A stretch of DNA of 64,000 nt. Source: Fasciola hepatica. Lineage: Eukaryota; Platyhelminthes; Trematoda; Plagiorchiida; Fasciolidae. Shown here piece after piece: positions 47,356 to 58,269 of this stretch. Every line of letters starts with the position of its first letter. Positions within the stretch are counted from its first letter, which is position 1. The stretch covers positions 1,612,001 to 1,676,000 of the forward strand of contig CANUEZ040000107.1 in NCBI GenBank assembly GCA_948099385.1, written 5' to 3'. The notes beneath the pieces were generated by a model. The model ran no database searches, was not told where the DNA came from, and saw only the letters and a list, made by a program, of their open reading frames with translations. The translations under genes and the position numbers were made by a program.

Positions 47356-49180
47356 TTGATTCAAAGAAGTGGAGAGGGCGAACCAGTGTGGAGAAAGGAT
47401 GCAGTGGCCGGGGCCATCAAAAGTAGAAACCACAGCTGGGGCTTTTACAAAAGGGCCGGCTGTCAGCCGGCTTGGACCTGTTTTACGAAGCTTAGAAAAG
47501 GGGCGGTGAGCCTTCTGCGAACTTCTAAGCGAGATTTTGAGTTCCGATTGGCCACATGCGTGGGACATTAGAAGGAAAACTCCTGTAGTTGGGTACAGTC
47601 AAAAGGCTCAACAAAGGATGCAATAGATCCGATATCTACTAAGGATCACGGAGTCACCACTGGTGACCAGAAAAAAGCAGGCGCCCTGGGTGAATATTTT
47701 GGTGGGATGCATGGGTTAGACAGTGGAGTAGAGTCGATCTGGCACCGACAAATTCTCCTCCGTAGTTAACCGAGCTAAGTCTTTCAATAGGAATAGTGCG
47801 TAACTACCCACAGGAGTTAAAAGGCCCATGGTTATCCCCCTCAGGACTGGAAAAGAGTGACCGTCGTTGTGATGCATAAGAGTGGACCTAAGTCGGCTAT
47901 GGATAACTGAAAGCCGGTAAGCCTCACTAGCATCTTGTGTAAATTCTTCGAAAAGATCGCCGGCGCCCACTGTAAGACGCCTTTGAGTAATACGTAAGGA
48001 AATTCGATACTGATCCCGAAATTAGAACGCGATTACCCATGCTATTCTACGATACTAGATTATCAAATGAACAGTGATATAAAACAGATACGAACCTCAG
48101 TTATGCGATCACAGGAACTCGGAAGACAAGGACCAAATAAAGGAGTGCGAGAATGGAACACGTGCTTCCTGCAGGTCCAGAATAGGATACGACGGAGAAG
48201 CTCGCTGGACGCGAACGGATAAAAGTTTGCTCATGAATACTTGGAGTGCATAAAACAAGCCAATAGCGTAAATGAGTGGATGATGTCAAGGGAGCATGAA
48301 GCTACAGTGTCTCTGGGGGGGGGTCCATGACCGGTCGATACGCCCATTTCTGGCAGCATTTACTGGATCTACCCATGCTCAGCCCAGCCCAGCACGGATT
48401 CCTTAAAAAAGATCTTGTCTCACCAGTCTCTTGTGCTTCTCAGATGAAGTGACTGGAGGACCGGATGAAGGTATGCAATTTGAATAATAAAACCTTGGCT
48501 TTAGCGAGGTCTTCCACTCCGTTATTCGTCGTCTTTTGCCGTGCAAGATAAGGACTTTTGGTAAAGGTGGGCCAGCATACAGGTGGCTGGCAGACTTCCC
48601 TTCCGTCGGGAAGTTTTACGTCAAATTAGGGGACAGGCGCTCCAGTTTGGTGAAAGTCACCAGTGGCGTACCCCAAGAATCAGTCCCATGCCCGACACTA
48701 TTCTTGTTGTTCATCAAGGAACTAGCAACCGCCCATCAATCGCCTAGTTCCATTCCTGCGAGTAACGTGGAAGTTGTTGGATTTGAGGGTAGGGGCAATC
48801 CGGGCGGGGATATAGGAACAGTCCTGGACTGGGCACACAAGTGGGACTTACCGCTGAAAACTGGAAAATCCATTTGTTGTCAAAGCCAAAGGAAGGCTTA
48901 ACTGTCGCTCATGACCAGGGGTTGTTTACAGTTGAGGCAATCTGTAGGGTTGAGGACCTCTGAGCAATCATAAGCAGTGACTTTAGATGGTCGGACCAGG
49001 GCGAACCTGCTGCACAAGTAGTTCGTGGTGGGCTCTTGAGGCTGTGAACAGCTTTGCCTTGCCGGGAGACTCAAATATTCGTACCTATTTGGACGACTAT
49101 ATGCGTTGACCCAGCAGCTGTCACACGTAATATGGCCAGGTGCAGCTTTGTAGCCACTAACGCGGATCAACCTCAACCAA
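47356..49180 (+). pseudogene. LINE-A reverse transcriptase, right arm
   Basis: Fingers lie at about 47820-47965, motif A remnant near 48495-48520, motif B at about 48658-48717, the degenerate motif C (PASNVEVV) at about 48754-48780 and the thumb at about 48945-49010. One residue differs from the left arm in the linker region (SRNHSWGF for SRNPSWGF). Confidence 0.85.
48012..48345 (+). repeat. Repeat R, copy 2 (right arm), inside LINE-A
   Basis: It begins near GATCCCGAAATTAGAA and ends with GACCGGTCGATACGCCC. It shares ATTCTACGATACTAGATTAT, GCAGGTCCAGAA and the terminal GACCGGTCG with the copy in LINE-E at 59780-60117, with interspersed differences throughout. It splits LINE-A reverse transcriptase between the fingers and motif A. 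No coding capacity or tRNA-like promoter box was recognised. Confidence 0.75.
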
Positions 49181-49531
49181 TCAGGGTCGCCGAGGACAAG
49201 TCCAACAAAAGCTCTTTGTGATAGGTCATCTTCCAGCCTACCGATTATATTCCCTAAATTAACACATTTATCCCAGCCTGTTCTGAAATGCAGCTGACGC
49301 GTTGTTTTTAGCCTTGATCTTCTCGCTATTTATGTCCGCTTAGTTCTGGGTGGGGGTGGTTTCGATAGGTCCTGCCAGTTCAATTCGCTATGATTATTAC
49401 AACTGGAGCCGAGTCAATGGACTGCCCGGTAGTAAACAGCTGAACCTGCATGATAGGAGGACTGTACCGAACGTTTTGAGTTAAGGTGTGGCATACGAAA
49501 GGATGTGAGGAACGGGGTTTAGACTGCACTC

Positions 49532-49876
49532 TTGGTGACGGCGGGCGGCCTTTCATTGTACTCCTTGGTGAAGAACCTTGCGTATTCGGGAGCCCTAGCC
49601 GCAGTCCATTTCGACGAGCTGAAGGCTCTACTGCTAGACCACGTGGTTCCGGTCAACCTCCAGGTGACCGAACTTCCCGATTCTCATTCGCTGGTTAGCG
49701 GTACCAACATAATGTTCTGCGAATTCATCCTGACACTACAGACACAGGCTGCAAAGTGCAATTTCTGCGGTCAGTCGCCGAGTTCAATCATCCGAAGTTG
49801 TAAAACAAGCTATCGCTGGAATCCGACCTTGCTTTCTCTGAGGCCCGGTCAACCTGCGAAAAATTCGATGGCGTAG
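49532..49876 (+). pseudogene. Gypsy gag fragment, right arm
   Basis: Identical in translation to the left-arm gag fragment (114 residues, with HFDELKALLLDHVV and CEFILTLQTQAAKCNF). It is cut on its 3' side by TE-X copy X3. Confidence 0.55.
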
Positions 49877-50577
49877 CCGATGCGACGGTTTTACATTTAG
49901 TAGTGCACTGCTGTGTGACATAATTTTATCAATGAAAATAAACAGCTGAACAATTGCCGGCTCGCTTCTGTCCATTTCTTCCATCATGGCTTTTGAAATC
50001 TTTCCCTTTATCCATCGGATTTGTTGGTCACTTTCCCTGTGATTGGCTACCTTGGTTCCCCACCATCAAATTCTACTACCACACTGGCCGTTAATTCATG
50101 GCATTTTATATCTGAAGATCAGTTTTTGTACTTGCATGAGATTTCTATCCATATACCCTTCACACACTGCTACGTGCATACGACACTTCGAAGTCCCCTT
50201 GCTGGGGTCTTTTTTCTTCGTTCCCATTCCATTTTTGACAAATATCCCTTGACTTCGCTGCATTTTCTAATGCTGTGATTATTTTCGGTACTATTTATGC
50301 ATATAATCCCCCTTTTTAACAGACTCCAACCCGTAGCACCCAAATCATCCATCTGACCCTGGCCTTCAAACTTCCCGGGCATTACTACGGTTTCAGTCCT
50401 CTTTAACACTCTCTTCACTACTCTGTGCACACATGTTGTACGTTTTTGAAAATTCCTATTCTGACTTCAATTGAATCATCTGATCATGCGCTCCAGTATG
50501 CTTCGAGAGCGGCCGAAAAATGCCACTATTAATATTAACATTAATTATATTATTAATACTATTACTATTATTATTAA
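49875..50577 (+). mobile_element. TE-X copy X3, right arm
   Basis: Mirror copy of 5603-6305 at the same site in the gypsy gag. The tail is at 50526-50577. Confidence 0.65.
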
Positions 50578-50639
50578 CGCCTTCGCCCCGCAGACAAATC
50601 CCCACAAATCAGGCCCCACAACGGAAGCCTGGTGACAAA

Positions 50640-51030
50640 ATGATTCCTGAACCCTAGGCAATATAACCGAATCGGTGCTCCTCGTGCGGCGACTTCCGCC
50701 TACTTTCCTCCTGCCGCCTTCGGAGGGCCGTATGCTATTCTAGTGGAAAGCTTGGTCACATTCCCAGGGTATGTCTTCAGTCCAAGTGCAATGTTACGAG
50801 TGCAGCCCATGAAGATCCGCGAACAGGTGGCAGTCCGGTATACGCGCCAAAGATTTCGAGTGAATTCAACCAATTCCTGTACAGATCAGTCCAGTTCCAA
50901 CGCAGAGCGAGACATCAGTTCGCCGTGGATACCGGAAGCTGCGAGCTTATTATTCCGAAATCAGGGTTGGATTTGATTCGGCCTAGTGTAAGCATGCAAC
51001 CCACTACACTGCGCATCCACGGTGTTACTT
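50640..51030 (+). pseudogene. Gypsy zinc knuckles and protease remnant, right arm
   Basis: Knuckles lie at about 50676-50773 and FAVDTGS at 50919-50939. Mirror of 5150-5545 with the same lesions. Confidence 0.65.
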
Positions 51031-51254
51031 GACATTGAAGTTCACTGCTGGGTGAGACCACATTATTCGCTCCGTTGGGGAACGACTGTGCCCCGGCACC
51101 ATTCCTGACTTCCATTAACAGTCCATCGATTCCGGGCCTGAATTCCCTGCGTGCCCTGGGGCAATCGGTAACCCCGAAAACCACGTCCGACAGTCCAGGG
51201 TACTGGCTTGTTCTTCAGCAGTTGATTTCACGGTGCTAGGACAACAAAGGTGGC

Positions 51255-51690
51255 ATGGCGGTCGAGCCCGAGAATTTGAAGGCGGATGGTGGTCCGGTAT
51301 TCTTGAAAAGTTCAGGGTTGCCGTACGGCCAGAGGAAGGGCGTTTTGAAGGTGCTCACAAAAATGGAGCTAGACCGTGTCGTTGAGCGTGTGACTTTCTC
51401 CGCTTGGGAAACCCCGATTGTGGTGGCATTAAAGAGCGACGGAGAAACCCCTCAGGTTTGGGGTGATTACCAAATAACCTTGAATCCTCGTTAGTGGAAA
51501 AGCGCAGCAGCTAAGGTGGAACCTGAGCTCTTCAAAAAATGCATGCTCGGTTTCAAGATTTTCTCAAAAATCGATCCGGCTGATGCGTACCTGCAAATTC
51601 CGCCGCACAAGAAGTCCAAACCATTACCGGCAGTCAGCACCCCATGGGGCATGTTGCGATACGACTTCTTGCCGTTTGGTCGGCACCTGT
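51255..51690 (+). pseudogene. Gypsy reverse transcriptase fragment, right arm
   Basis: Frames 51255-51494 and 51516-51704 match the left-arm reverse transcriptase fragments exactly, including the stop after TLNPR. The second frame runs into the TAA tail of TE-X copy X2. Confidence 0.85.
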
Positions 51691-51699
51691 CACCGGGGA

Positions 51700-52390
51700 T
51701 ATAATAATAATAATAATAATAGTTTATTTCGGAGACGCCCGAGGCATGCCAGGCGCATGGTCGACTTTTCACAAGTGATGGAACGGACAGACAAAATTCT
51801 TGAAAATTTAGCAATTTCCTTGACAGAGGTGGGAAAAAGAGGCTTAGAAAGGGGGAGTAAAGTGGGATGAAAGTATGGCAAATGTATGCACACCAAAGAA
51901 AATGTAGCGAGTTTAAATGAACCCATGGGCGGATTCACATGGAAGCTCGGTGAGTTTGAAAGTCAAGGTCGGGTAGGGGGTCTGACTGGGGACCCGATGA
52001 ATGAAACTACCATAATGGGATTTGAATGGGCTCCAGTGAGCAAGGTCACCGAACACATCACCCCGCTAGGTTTGAATGCTAGAAAGGCAGAATTAGTCTG
52101 CCACAGTTTTTGTTTACATCTGCTAAAACATTGAGTCTCGTTACTAAATTTAGACCCCGGCGGAACTGGAAAAATAGCAACATACGGTAGATGCCGCATA
52201 GCCTTATATGTCCGGAAAAAATATGAAACTGGTCTACCAACATTTTCTTTTGTATCTGCTAGAAAGTCCATTTTTATCCCATGACGGATACCTTTTTGGA
52301 AGTGTATAAATTGCGAAATATAAAAACTTTTAAAAGGATCTTCTGTGGAAGTGCTAATACGTTCATTCAAATAATGATTGTGGCTAGTCA
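51700..52390 (-). mobile_element. TE-X copy X2, right arm
   Basis: Mirror copy of 3790-4480. The TAA-repeat tail begins at 51700, directly after the gypsy frame ending in HLSPGI, with the complement of AATAAA just beyond it. Same insertion point in both arms, so the insertion predates the duplication. Confidence 0.7.
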
Positions 52391-52394
52391 ACAC

Positions 52395-52880
52395 GTGGCC
52401 AAATGCATGTTTTCAGTAAAAGCATTATCCCATCTAATAAAGTGTGCTTCGCCTTGAACAATATAAGGAACGCTATAGAAACTCCCCCCACTTCAACCTG
52501 TACAACGTGCACACTTGAAGGGCCACTGTGCCATTGCCTACGTGATAACCTCCCTCAGACTTAAGCGACTCTTCTCTGAGGGGAACAGGTCAAACTTTCT
52601 TAATACAATAATTATTGGCCAACCTTTACGTTTCTAGACGAACGTCTGTGGTTATAACGGCAGACTTATAAGTCTGCTACCGTAAAGATAACTGCCGGTC
52701 ATGAAGTTAATCGGTTCGGGCGTCCGGCCTAGAATAGTCGGGAAGCATTCTACTCTACGACTCGAGTTAGCAGGCTGCATCGTCAGGAGGTGTCTGCTCG
52801 TTAACCCAAATCACTTGCGAGGATTTACTCAAGTCTCCGGTCATTAGCTTGACTAACGTCCTATCTGTCATTCACACCGG
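52395..52880. other. Non-coding stretch with small palindromes, right arm
   Basis: Mirror of 3300-3785. The 18-bp palindrome is at 52660-52677. No gene was seen. Confidence 0.6.
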
Positions 52881-52881
52881 G

Positions 52882-52884
<3 letters not shown>

Positions 52885-52935
<51 letters not shown>
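52885..52935. repeat. (TA)n microsatellite, right arm
   Basis: A pure TA run of 51 bp, the partner of 3249-3295. The 4-bp difference accounts for the step in mirror offset from 56180 to 56184. Confidence 0.98.
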
Positions 52936-52939
<4 letters not shown>

Positions 52940-53131
52940 GAATCTAATCTACCATCCAGTATTCACTAGCGCGAACTAAGACTCGCGAAGCAAACACGCG
53001 CCATAACAACCTAGTTGCGCTGGCCTAAACAAAAAATCAATAAGGAAGACAACGATGCCAGTATTGCGGGAATCATGATGCGGCGACCCTGATTAGGGCC
53101 GTTGTCAATCACCTGGGCCCACGTTCACCTC

Positions 53132-53512
53132 GCTAGACAAAGCACACAAGTTTAGTCTTCTTGGTCGGTGAATCCTGCGCATTGATAATATGCCCATCGG
53201 TCACACTTTTGGCGTTGAACCCGCTGAACGCCCTCATCCAGGTCGACCGTTGGATCCTCTCGTCGGCAAACGCAGCGAACTTCCTTGTTGATTGGAGACA
53301 GTGGCCTGTTCAGTTTTCGTTTCCTGCCTGTTATCTGGAAATGGTTGGCCGTAGTTGTTTGATGTTGGCGTAACTGGATGCGCTGCAAAAGGGTTTCCTA
53401 CAACCTGTACACCGCCCTCGTCAGTAAAAAGAACCTCGATTACCGGTTTTCTTCTATACGTTGTTCCCTGTTTTCTGGTCAGGTCTCTTTTCGGTGGCTC
53501 CGGCCGCCGCAC
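53132..53512 (-). pseudogene. PHD-like zinc finger, right arm
   Basis: Mirror copy of 2672-3052. The 78-residue frame 53152-53388 is identical to the left copy, including the Arg and Tyr replacements of zinc ligands and the stop before the last CxxC. Confidence 0.5.
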
Positions 53513-53732
53513 ATGCTCGTAAGCTGTACTGTAAGTTGCGGGAAGTTTTAGTACTTGTCGGGTCCCTTTCTCTCAGCCGAACATAATGAAGGTATCCGAC
53601 CGGTGTGTTATCCGCTCTACGCCTCCTTTTTCAGGATGCGTGTGGCACAGTCTAACGTTTAGTCACAAGCCAATAACGTCTGGTAACAACCTTAGTTGGG
53701 CCTAAGCCGTTTTGTAGTTATCCTCCCCAAGG

Positions 53733-55650
53733 CTAGCCAATGTGGCGGCGATACCTCCACCGATATCTTTGCCCTCCAGCAGCTTCTGCGCCTTGGTGGT
53801 GATTATGGACGTCGATGGTGTCTCCACCAGCTAGGGTTGCCGCCTCCTGACAATCTACTGACCAACGATTATCGGCTAGCATAAAACGGCCTATGTTAGT
53901 GTCACGAGCGACGTGCAATACGTAAATGCAAGGTAAAAACCACTGGCGACTAAACGAAAAGTAGCAGCTGGGCACTCTGCCGCCGGTAAACCTAAAGGAG
54001 GAAACTCCACTGTTTGTTACCAGCCAATTATGTTTTACATAAGAGATAACAGTGATCGTCGCGGTTTGCAGGTGGAAAAAGAGAACGCCACGGGCAAACA
54101 CGGTTAGCATGGCAAACACGGGTTTCAGCTAATGTGCCACATTACGGAACTTGCATACGGACATTTGGTCCTTACCAAGTCTACCCTGCGAAACTTCTCT
54201 CAAAGGTGCCACCGGCTTCTTAATCCTTTCCATAACCTGGAATCAGGTTGACCTAGGTGGAAGTCTTGTCTTAAGATGCCTATTTTTGGTTTCTACCTTG
54301 ATGGCTGGTAAATTGCCCAAAGTTAATATTTGCCTTACTTTGTATCCCGCCCAGAAATCCCTGAACGGCATCCACGTTCTTACTAAGTAACCCGTTGCCT
54401 CGGAGCTGCTGACCTGAAAAGCAGCAAGAAATCGTTCGAAAGCAGACTCCCTGTTTGCGAACACCACGTTCAGCATCCACTGGAAAACACGGTCTTTTTC
54501 TAGCGTTATCGCTCCAACTAGATGGTTGCACCGTTTTCGCATATCTCGCAACAGATGAAATTCGCAGAACACTACCTGGGCTTCAGGATAGTGAGTCTTG
54601 AACCCGTTTAACGGAGCCAGACTCCGATCTACCACTATTGTTTTACTTTCCCTAGTTGCCGGTACGTATTCATGCGGCAAACCCAGGGCCTGTCTTTGGC
54701 TCGCACTACTTTCATTGGGCAGCAGAGCATACAGAATACTACGACCCAAACCTGTTTCATCCACTATCATAGCGTGCTACAATACACAACATCCGCAGTT
54801 CTTTTGATGGGTAGCTTCAGATAGAATCACCTGGCTGCGTCTGCGAGCAACCGGAACCATCTCGCCGGTTATGAAGAAAAGGAACTTAACTATATTCTCC
54901 TCGTATATTATTTGGCTAATTCCCTTACCGTCCAGTAAGTCTTTTACCTTTATTATGTTACCACGTACCTTATGACTGTGACGATCACGTATAGACCGAA
55001 AGTCCATGCTGTTCAGACGCCTATTGAAAGTGCGACTAGTATATTTCCTAATTCATCTGTATCGTGGAACGTATCCATTAAATCATACACTCTTGAAACG
55101 CTGTCGGCCCCCGGCTGGCCACATATAAACCAGGATTGCCTATTTGGAACCTATGACTAAGGACCATACACCACTTCGCAACATGATATCCAGTTCCTTT
55201 GGCGACCATATTGATGTAAGTTCCACACTCCAGGTTTTGCATCTTCAGTGAAGTTAAAAATTGGCATACAATTATTCTAACCTCGATCCACCCACACCTT
55301 TTCGGCGCTGATGGACACAACAGTATTTCACGAAAGAATACGCCATTCCGTCGCTTATTGTTAGCCGACTCTTTTTGGTCTGTTTCCATGAGCGAGCATT
55401 ATGATTGTAAAGGCTGGTACTTGTGCCACGCTGGAACTCTCAAAAATATGCTGTGAATTCATCGAGATCTTCTCAGAAGTCTTTCATCAATCTCAAAAAC
55501 GCACCAGAATTGCCAACCGTCATGGTCATTCACGGGGATAGTGAGTGAGATGGGTGCCTGCATTTTATTTGCGCTAGGCCTTATATACCCGTGTAAATTT
55601 GATGATGTAAACAATATCTTATAATAATCTTTGCTTTTGGTTACACCCAA
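53733..55650 (-). pseudogene. Mutator-like (MULE) transposase fossil, right arm
   Basis: Mirror copy of 534-2451 with the same broken frames (54243-54770, 54777-55007, 53733-54119, 55078-55389, 55459-55650). It shares the stop between the two core frames and the same Asp-to-Glu change, so the decay is older than the arm duplication. Small differences from the left copy include TRLPPRST for TRLLPRST, and one or two residue changes in each of the frames at 53733, 54777 and 55078. Confidence 0.75.
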
Positions 55651-55744
55651 CCGATTTTTTCATTTTCTTTGATATATAATTCATTCCACCACAAAACGTC
55701 TGTTTCAGCTGATATTACCGTTTTTTTGTGGCAGTCTGATCCTT

Positions 55745-57735
55745 TACATCTGAAAGATGGTTGATATTCGTGAGAAAGGCCAGCAATCGACATGAAATAC
55801 CGCGGTAGTGGGAGACGATGAAGGAAAAAGTGAGATTCACTGCGAAGGACTAGATATCAATGAAGCATTGGTACTCTGCAATGGATGGCCGGCGAAGAGG
55901 GAACAAAACTCATTGTGAAACAAGGAGCGAGCAATGTAAGAGGTAGGGGGTGGATCAGATGAAAAAATGGTCCTTAAGAATTGGACCCGGTAGATGTGAG
56001 GTACTGATGCAGAAGGAATGGATGCATATCATGGCGGTCAGCGGGATGATAGCAATAGAGTTGGTCAGTGAGAAACTGCAGGATACAGAGAGAATGCATA
56101 TATACATTTTTGCGCACGTCCTTACACACGTATATATATATATATACGTATAAGAGGAGCCGGAGTAATAACAATGGAGTCCTAGAAAGAAATTTTCAGT
56201 TACAAGGAGGGGCAGGTAAGGTTAGATCGAACTGTTGTAGAATTAACTTCGGAATATCGTGGTAAGTTATCTTCATGACAGGTGAACTAGGTGAATCAAC
56301 AGACAGAGCGGAGAATGCAGAAGCACGGATATGACGACTGAGGAGCAGTTCAAAAAAAGGGGATATGGAGGGAAGTGTAAAGATAACAGGTAGGAATGGA
56401 TCTAATAATCTGATTGACGTAGGTGAGACATGTGGTGTCGGTCAGTAATGGGGAAGCATTAATAAATGGGCTTACATTATTCAGCGGAAGATAATTGCGA
56501 TGGAGATGGCTAAGCAGCGCAGAGTGATGGTGCATACAAATCGAAGAAAGTTGCCCGGGAAATGAAACTGTACGTAGTGCAAAATGCATCAACTGTGGCG
56601 GTTAACGGCGTTGTAGAGAAAGGATTAAAAGCGGTACCAGAGGGGTCGGGTAGTGGCAGATCAAACGGACTGAGACTGGGAGTGAGAACCATAAGCAAAA
56701 TAATGATTTTACATTGGGTGGCAAGTGAAAAAGAAGATCGGTCTGAGAGGCATACAGGAAATGCCTGTAGCATTCGATAGACGAAACGGGAGATGGGAGG
56801 ACGGGCCGAAAAAGACAGGCGAGACATAGCCGGTAAAATCACCCTATTGCGGGCGGAACACAAAGAAGGCTAGGAGGAAAGAAGCACAGGGACAGGTAAA
56901 CCGGTGGACGAACATAAAGCATGAACAATGGATGCGCGTCAGAATTGGGGACATGGAATTTGGGAGCCGCGTTCCTGCGAGCAATTGTGCCAGTGGATGC
57001 AACTGGAGGATATTAATCGAAGCACTGCCAAGTGGAAGGATCCACAAAGGAATCGCGGAGTCGGGCAAGGAAAATGGAGTGATAGTGACTGGACAATAAA
57101 TGTGGCTGTGAGAGATGCAGAGTTTGGAAATACAGTTCTAATATGGGGATTGGTCATGGGTGCTTGTGGGACTGGTATGTAATGATATGAGGCATGAGAA
57201 GGGAGAACGAGGGAGGGTTTGACAGAAGGGTAGGCAGTGAGGCGTAACAATGCCATCAGTCAGCTTCATGGGCATAAGGTGATACCAAATGAATAGACAC
57301 TACATGCCGGTAACGTCGACGTGGGTGAAGAAAGAAATACTGGCGGTCGTCGGCAGGGTGAACTGGGTAGGGCGATAGTGACGTGCAATGAGAGGTGGCA
57401 CAGCGAGAGTCAATAGGAGCAAGGAGAGAATGGGTAGGTGTGCATACCATGGAAAAAAGACTAAATAGAATTGATAAGAGTCATGACAAGAGTGATAGGT
57501 GGGCGAACAAGGATGGTTGGAGAGTGCGAACTGCCACCGGTGCTACTGGGTGGGACTTGCCGTGGGCTGGACACCCAACCCGAAAAATGCTTCGAAGTGA
57601 ACACGGTAGGTGTGATCCAACAACCTAGATGCGCTCGCACATCGCTGCAGGCGACCTGCACGCTCGATGTGCGCCGGCCGAGGCAGTGGACCTGGCAGGG
57701 CCCCGCACCGTTGGGAATGGCACTAATATTCATTG
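55745..57735 (-). mobile_element. TE-X copy X1, right side, with extended 5' region
   Basis: This is similar to X4 (13042-15133) along most of its length. The shared blocks are the segment around 55800-56100 (like 13400-13700), the internal (TA)n and following AGCAGGAGCAATAAC-like block (56130-56200, like 13720-13800), and the 5' block at 57530-57660 (like 14995-15133), which contains ACCCAACC and GCTCGCACATCG. It continues at least 70 bp beyond the point where X4 stops, so it keeps more of the 5' end. There is no reverse transcriptase or other recognisable protein, which suggests a non-autonomous element. The strand is assigned from the family's TTA-rich 3' tail seen in other copies. Confidence 0.7.
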
Positions 57736-58269
57736 GCGGTTGTGCATGTGGGGCATAGTTCAACTATGAAAGTATAAAATATAACGTTCGCGATTAGATG
57801 GCCAGGTTGCGGAGGGTTTCATGGGACGGGGCCAGCGGTTGGTAATCGACCAATCAGCGGCGTTATCCAGGTGCGTATACCAACGTTAAGGGCGAAATGC
57901 ACGTAAGGAGAGAACTGGATAAGTAGAGCAGATAAAAAAGAGCAGTCAGAGTGTGCCCCTGCCGTGGAATAACCGTTGATGGATGCATATAGAAACCAGT
58001 TAAGGACGAGGCATAAGAGTGATAGAGACCATGGAAGAAGGTGAATGCGAAGTGAATGAAAGCAACGGCATTTTAATCCCGTTTATTCAATACGGGAGTG
58101 GCCATAGCTAGTCAAAAGCTGAGAACTCAGTCAGATAGATGCAACTGTCTGTCGCTTATTGTGCCCTCAGTTGGAGGGAGCAGGGCCGACGAAGGAGTTG
58201 GTCTTAGAGGTCGAGGCCCTCTCCTACTCTATATCCTTTGCCAGGCTCATACTATAAAACTGGAGTGCC
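57736..58269. other. Unassigned stretch; probable LINE-E 3' untranslated region
   Basis: This lies between TE-X copy X1 and the end of LINE-E coding sequence. On the minus strand a TTGAATAAAC sequence at about 58081-58090 could be a polyadenylation signal for LINE-E, although it is not close to a clear tail. Nothing else was recognised. Confidence 0.4.

Larger units (their letters stand above)
46250..49180 (+). mobile_element. LINE-A, non-LTR retrotransposon fossil, right arm
   Basis: Mirror copy of 7000-9930, reading on the plus strand, with repeat R at 48012-48345. All diagnostic lesions are shared with the left arm. Confidence 0.8.
49486..51699 (+). mobile_element. Ty3/gypsy-type LTR retrotransposon fossil, right arm
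   Basis: Mirror copy of 4481-6694, reading on the plus strand. Gag is at 49532-49876, TE-X X3 at about 49875-50580, knuckles at 50676-50773, the protease DTG at 50919-50936 and reverse transcriptase at 51255-51690. Stops and both TE-X insertions are shared with the left arm, so this element was already dead when the arms formed. Confidence 0.8.
29904..56179. repeat. Right arm of the giant inverted repeat
   Basis: Reverse complement of the left arm. The inner edge is at about 29904, where pairing with 28366 stops. Position 56179 pairs with base 1, which is only the window limit and not the true end. This arm lacks the 2.09-kb TE-X copy X4; the empty site is at 43137-43138. It carries a (TA)n tract 4 bp longer than its partner at 52885-52935 and a 310-bp patch of raised divergence at 44720-45029. 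Confidence 0.97.
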
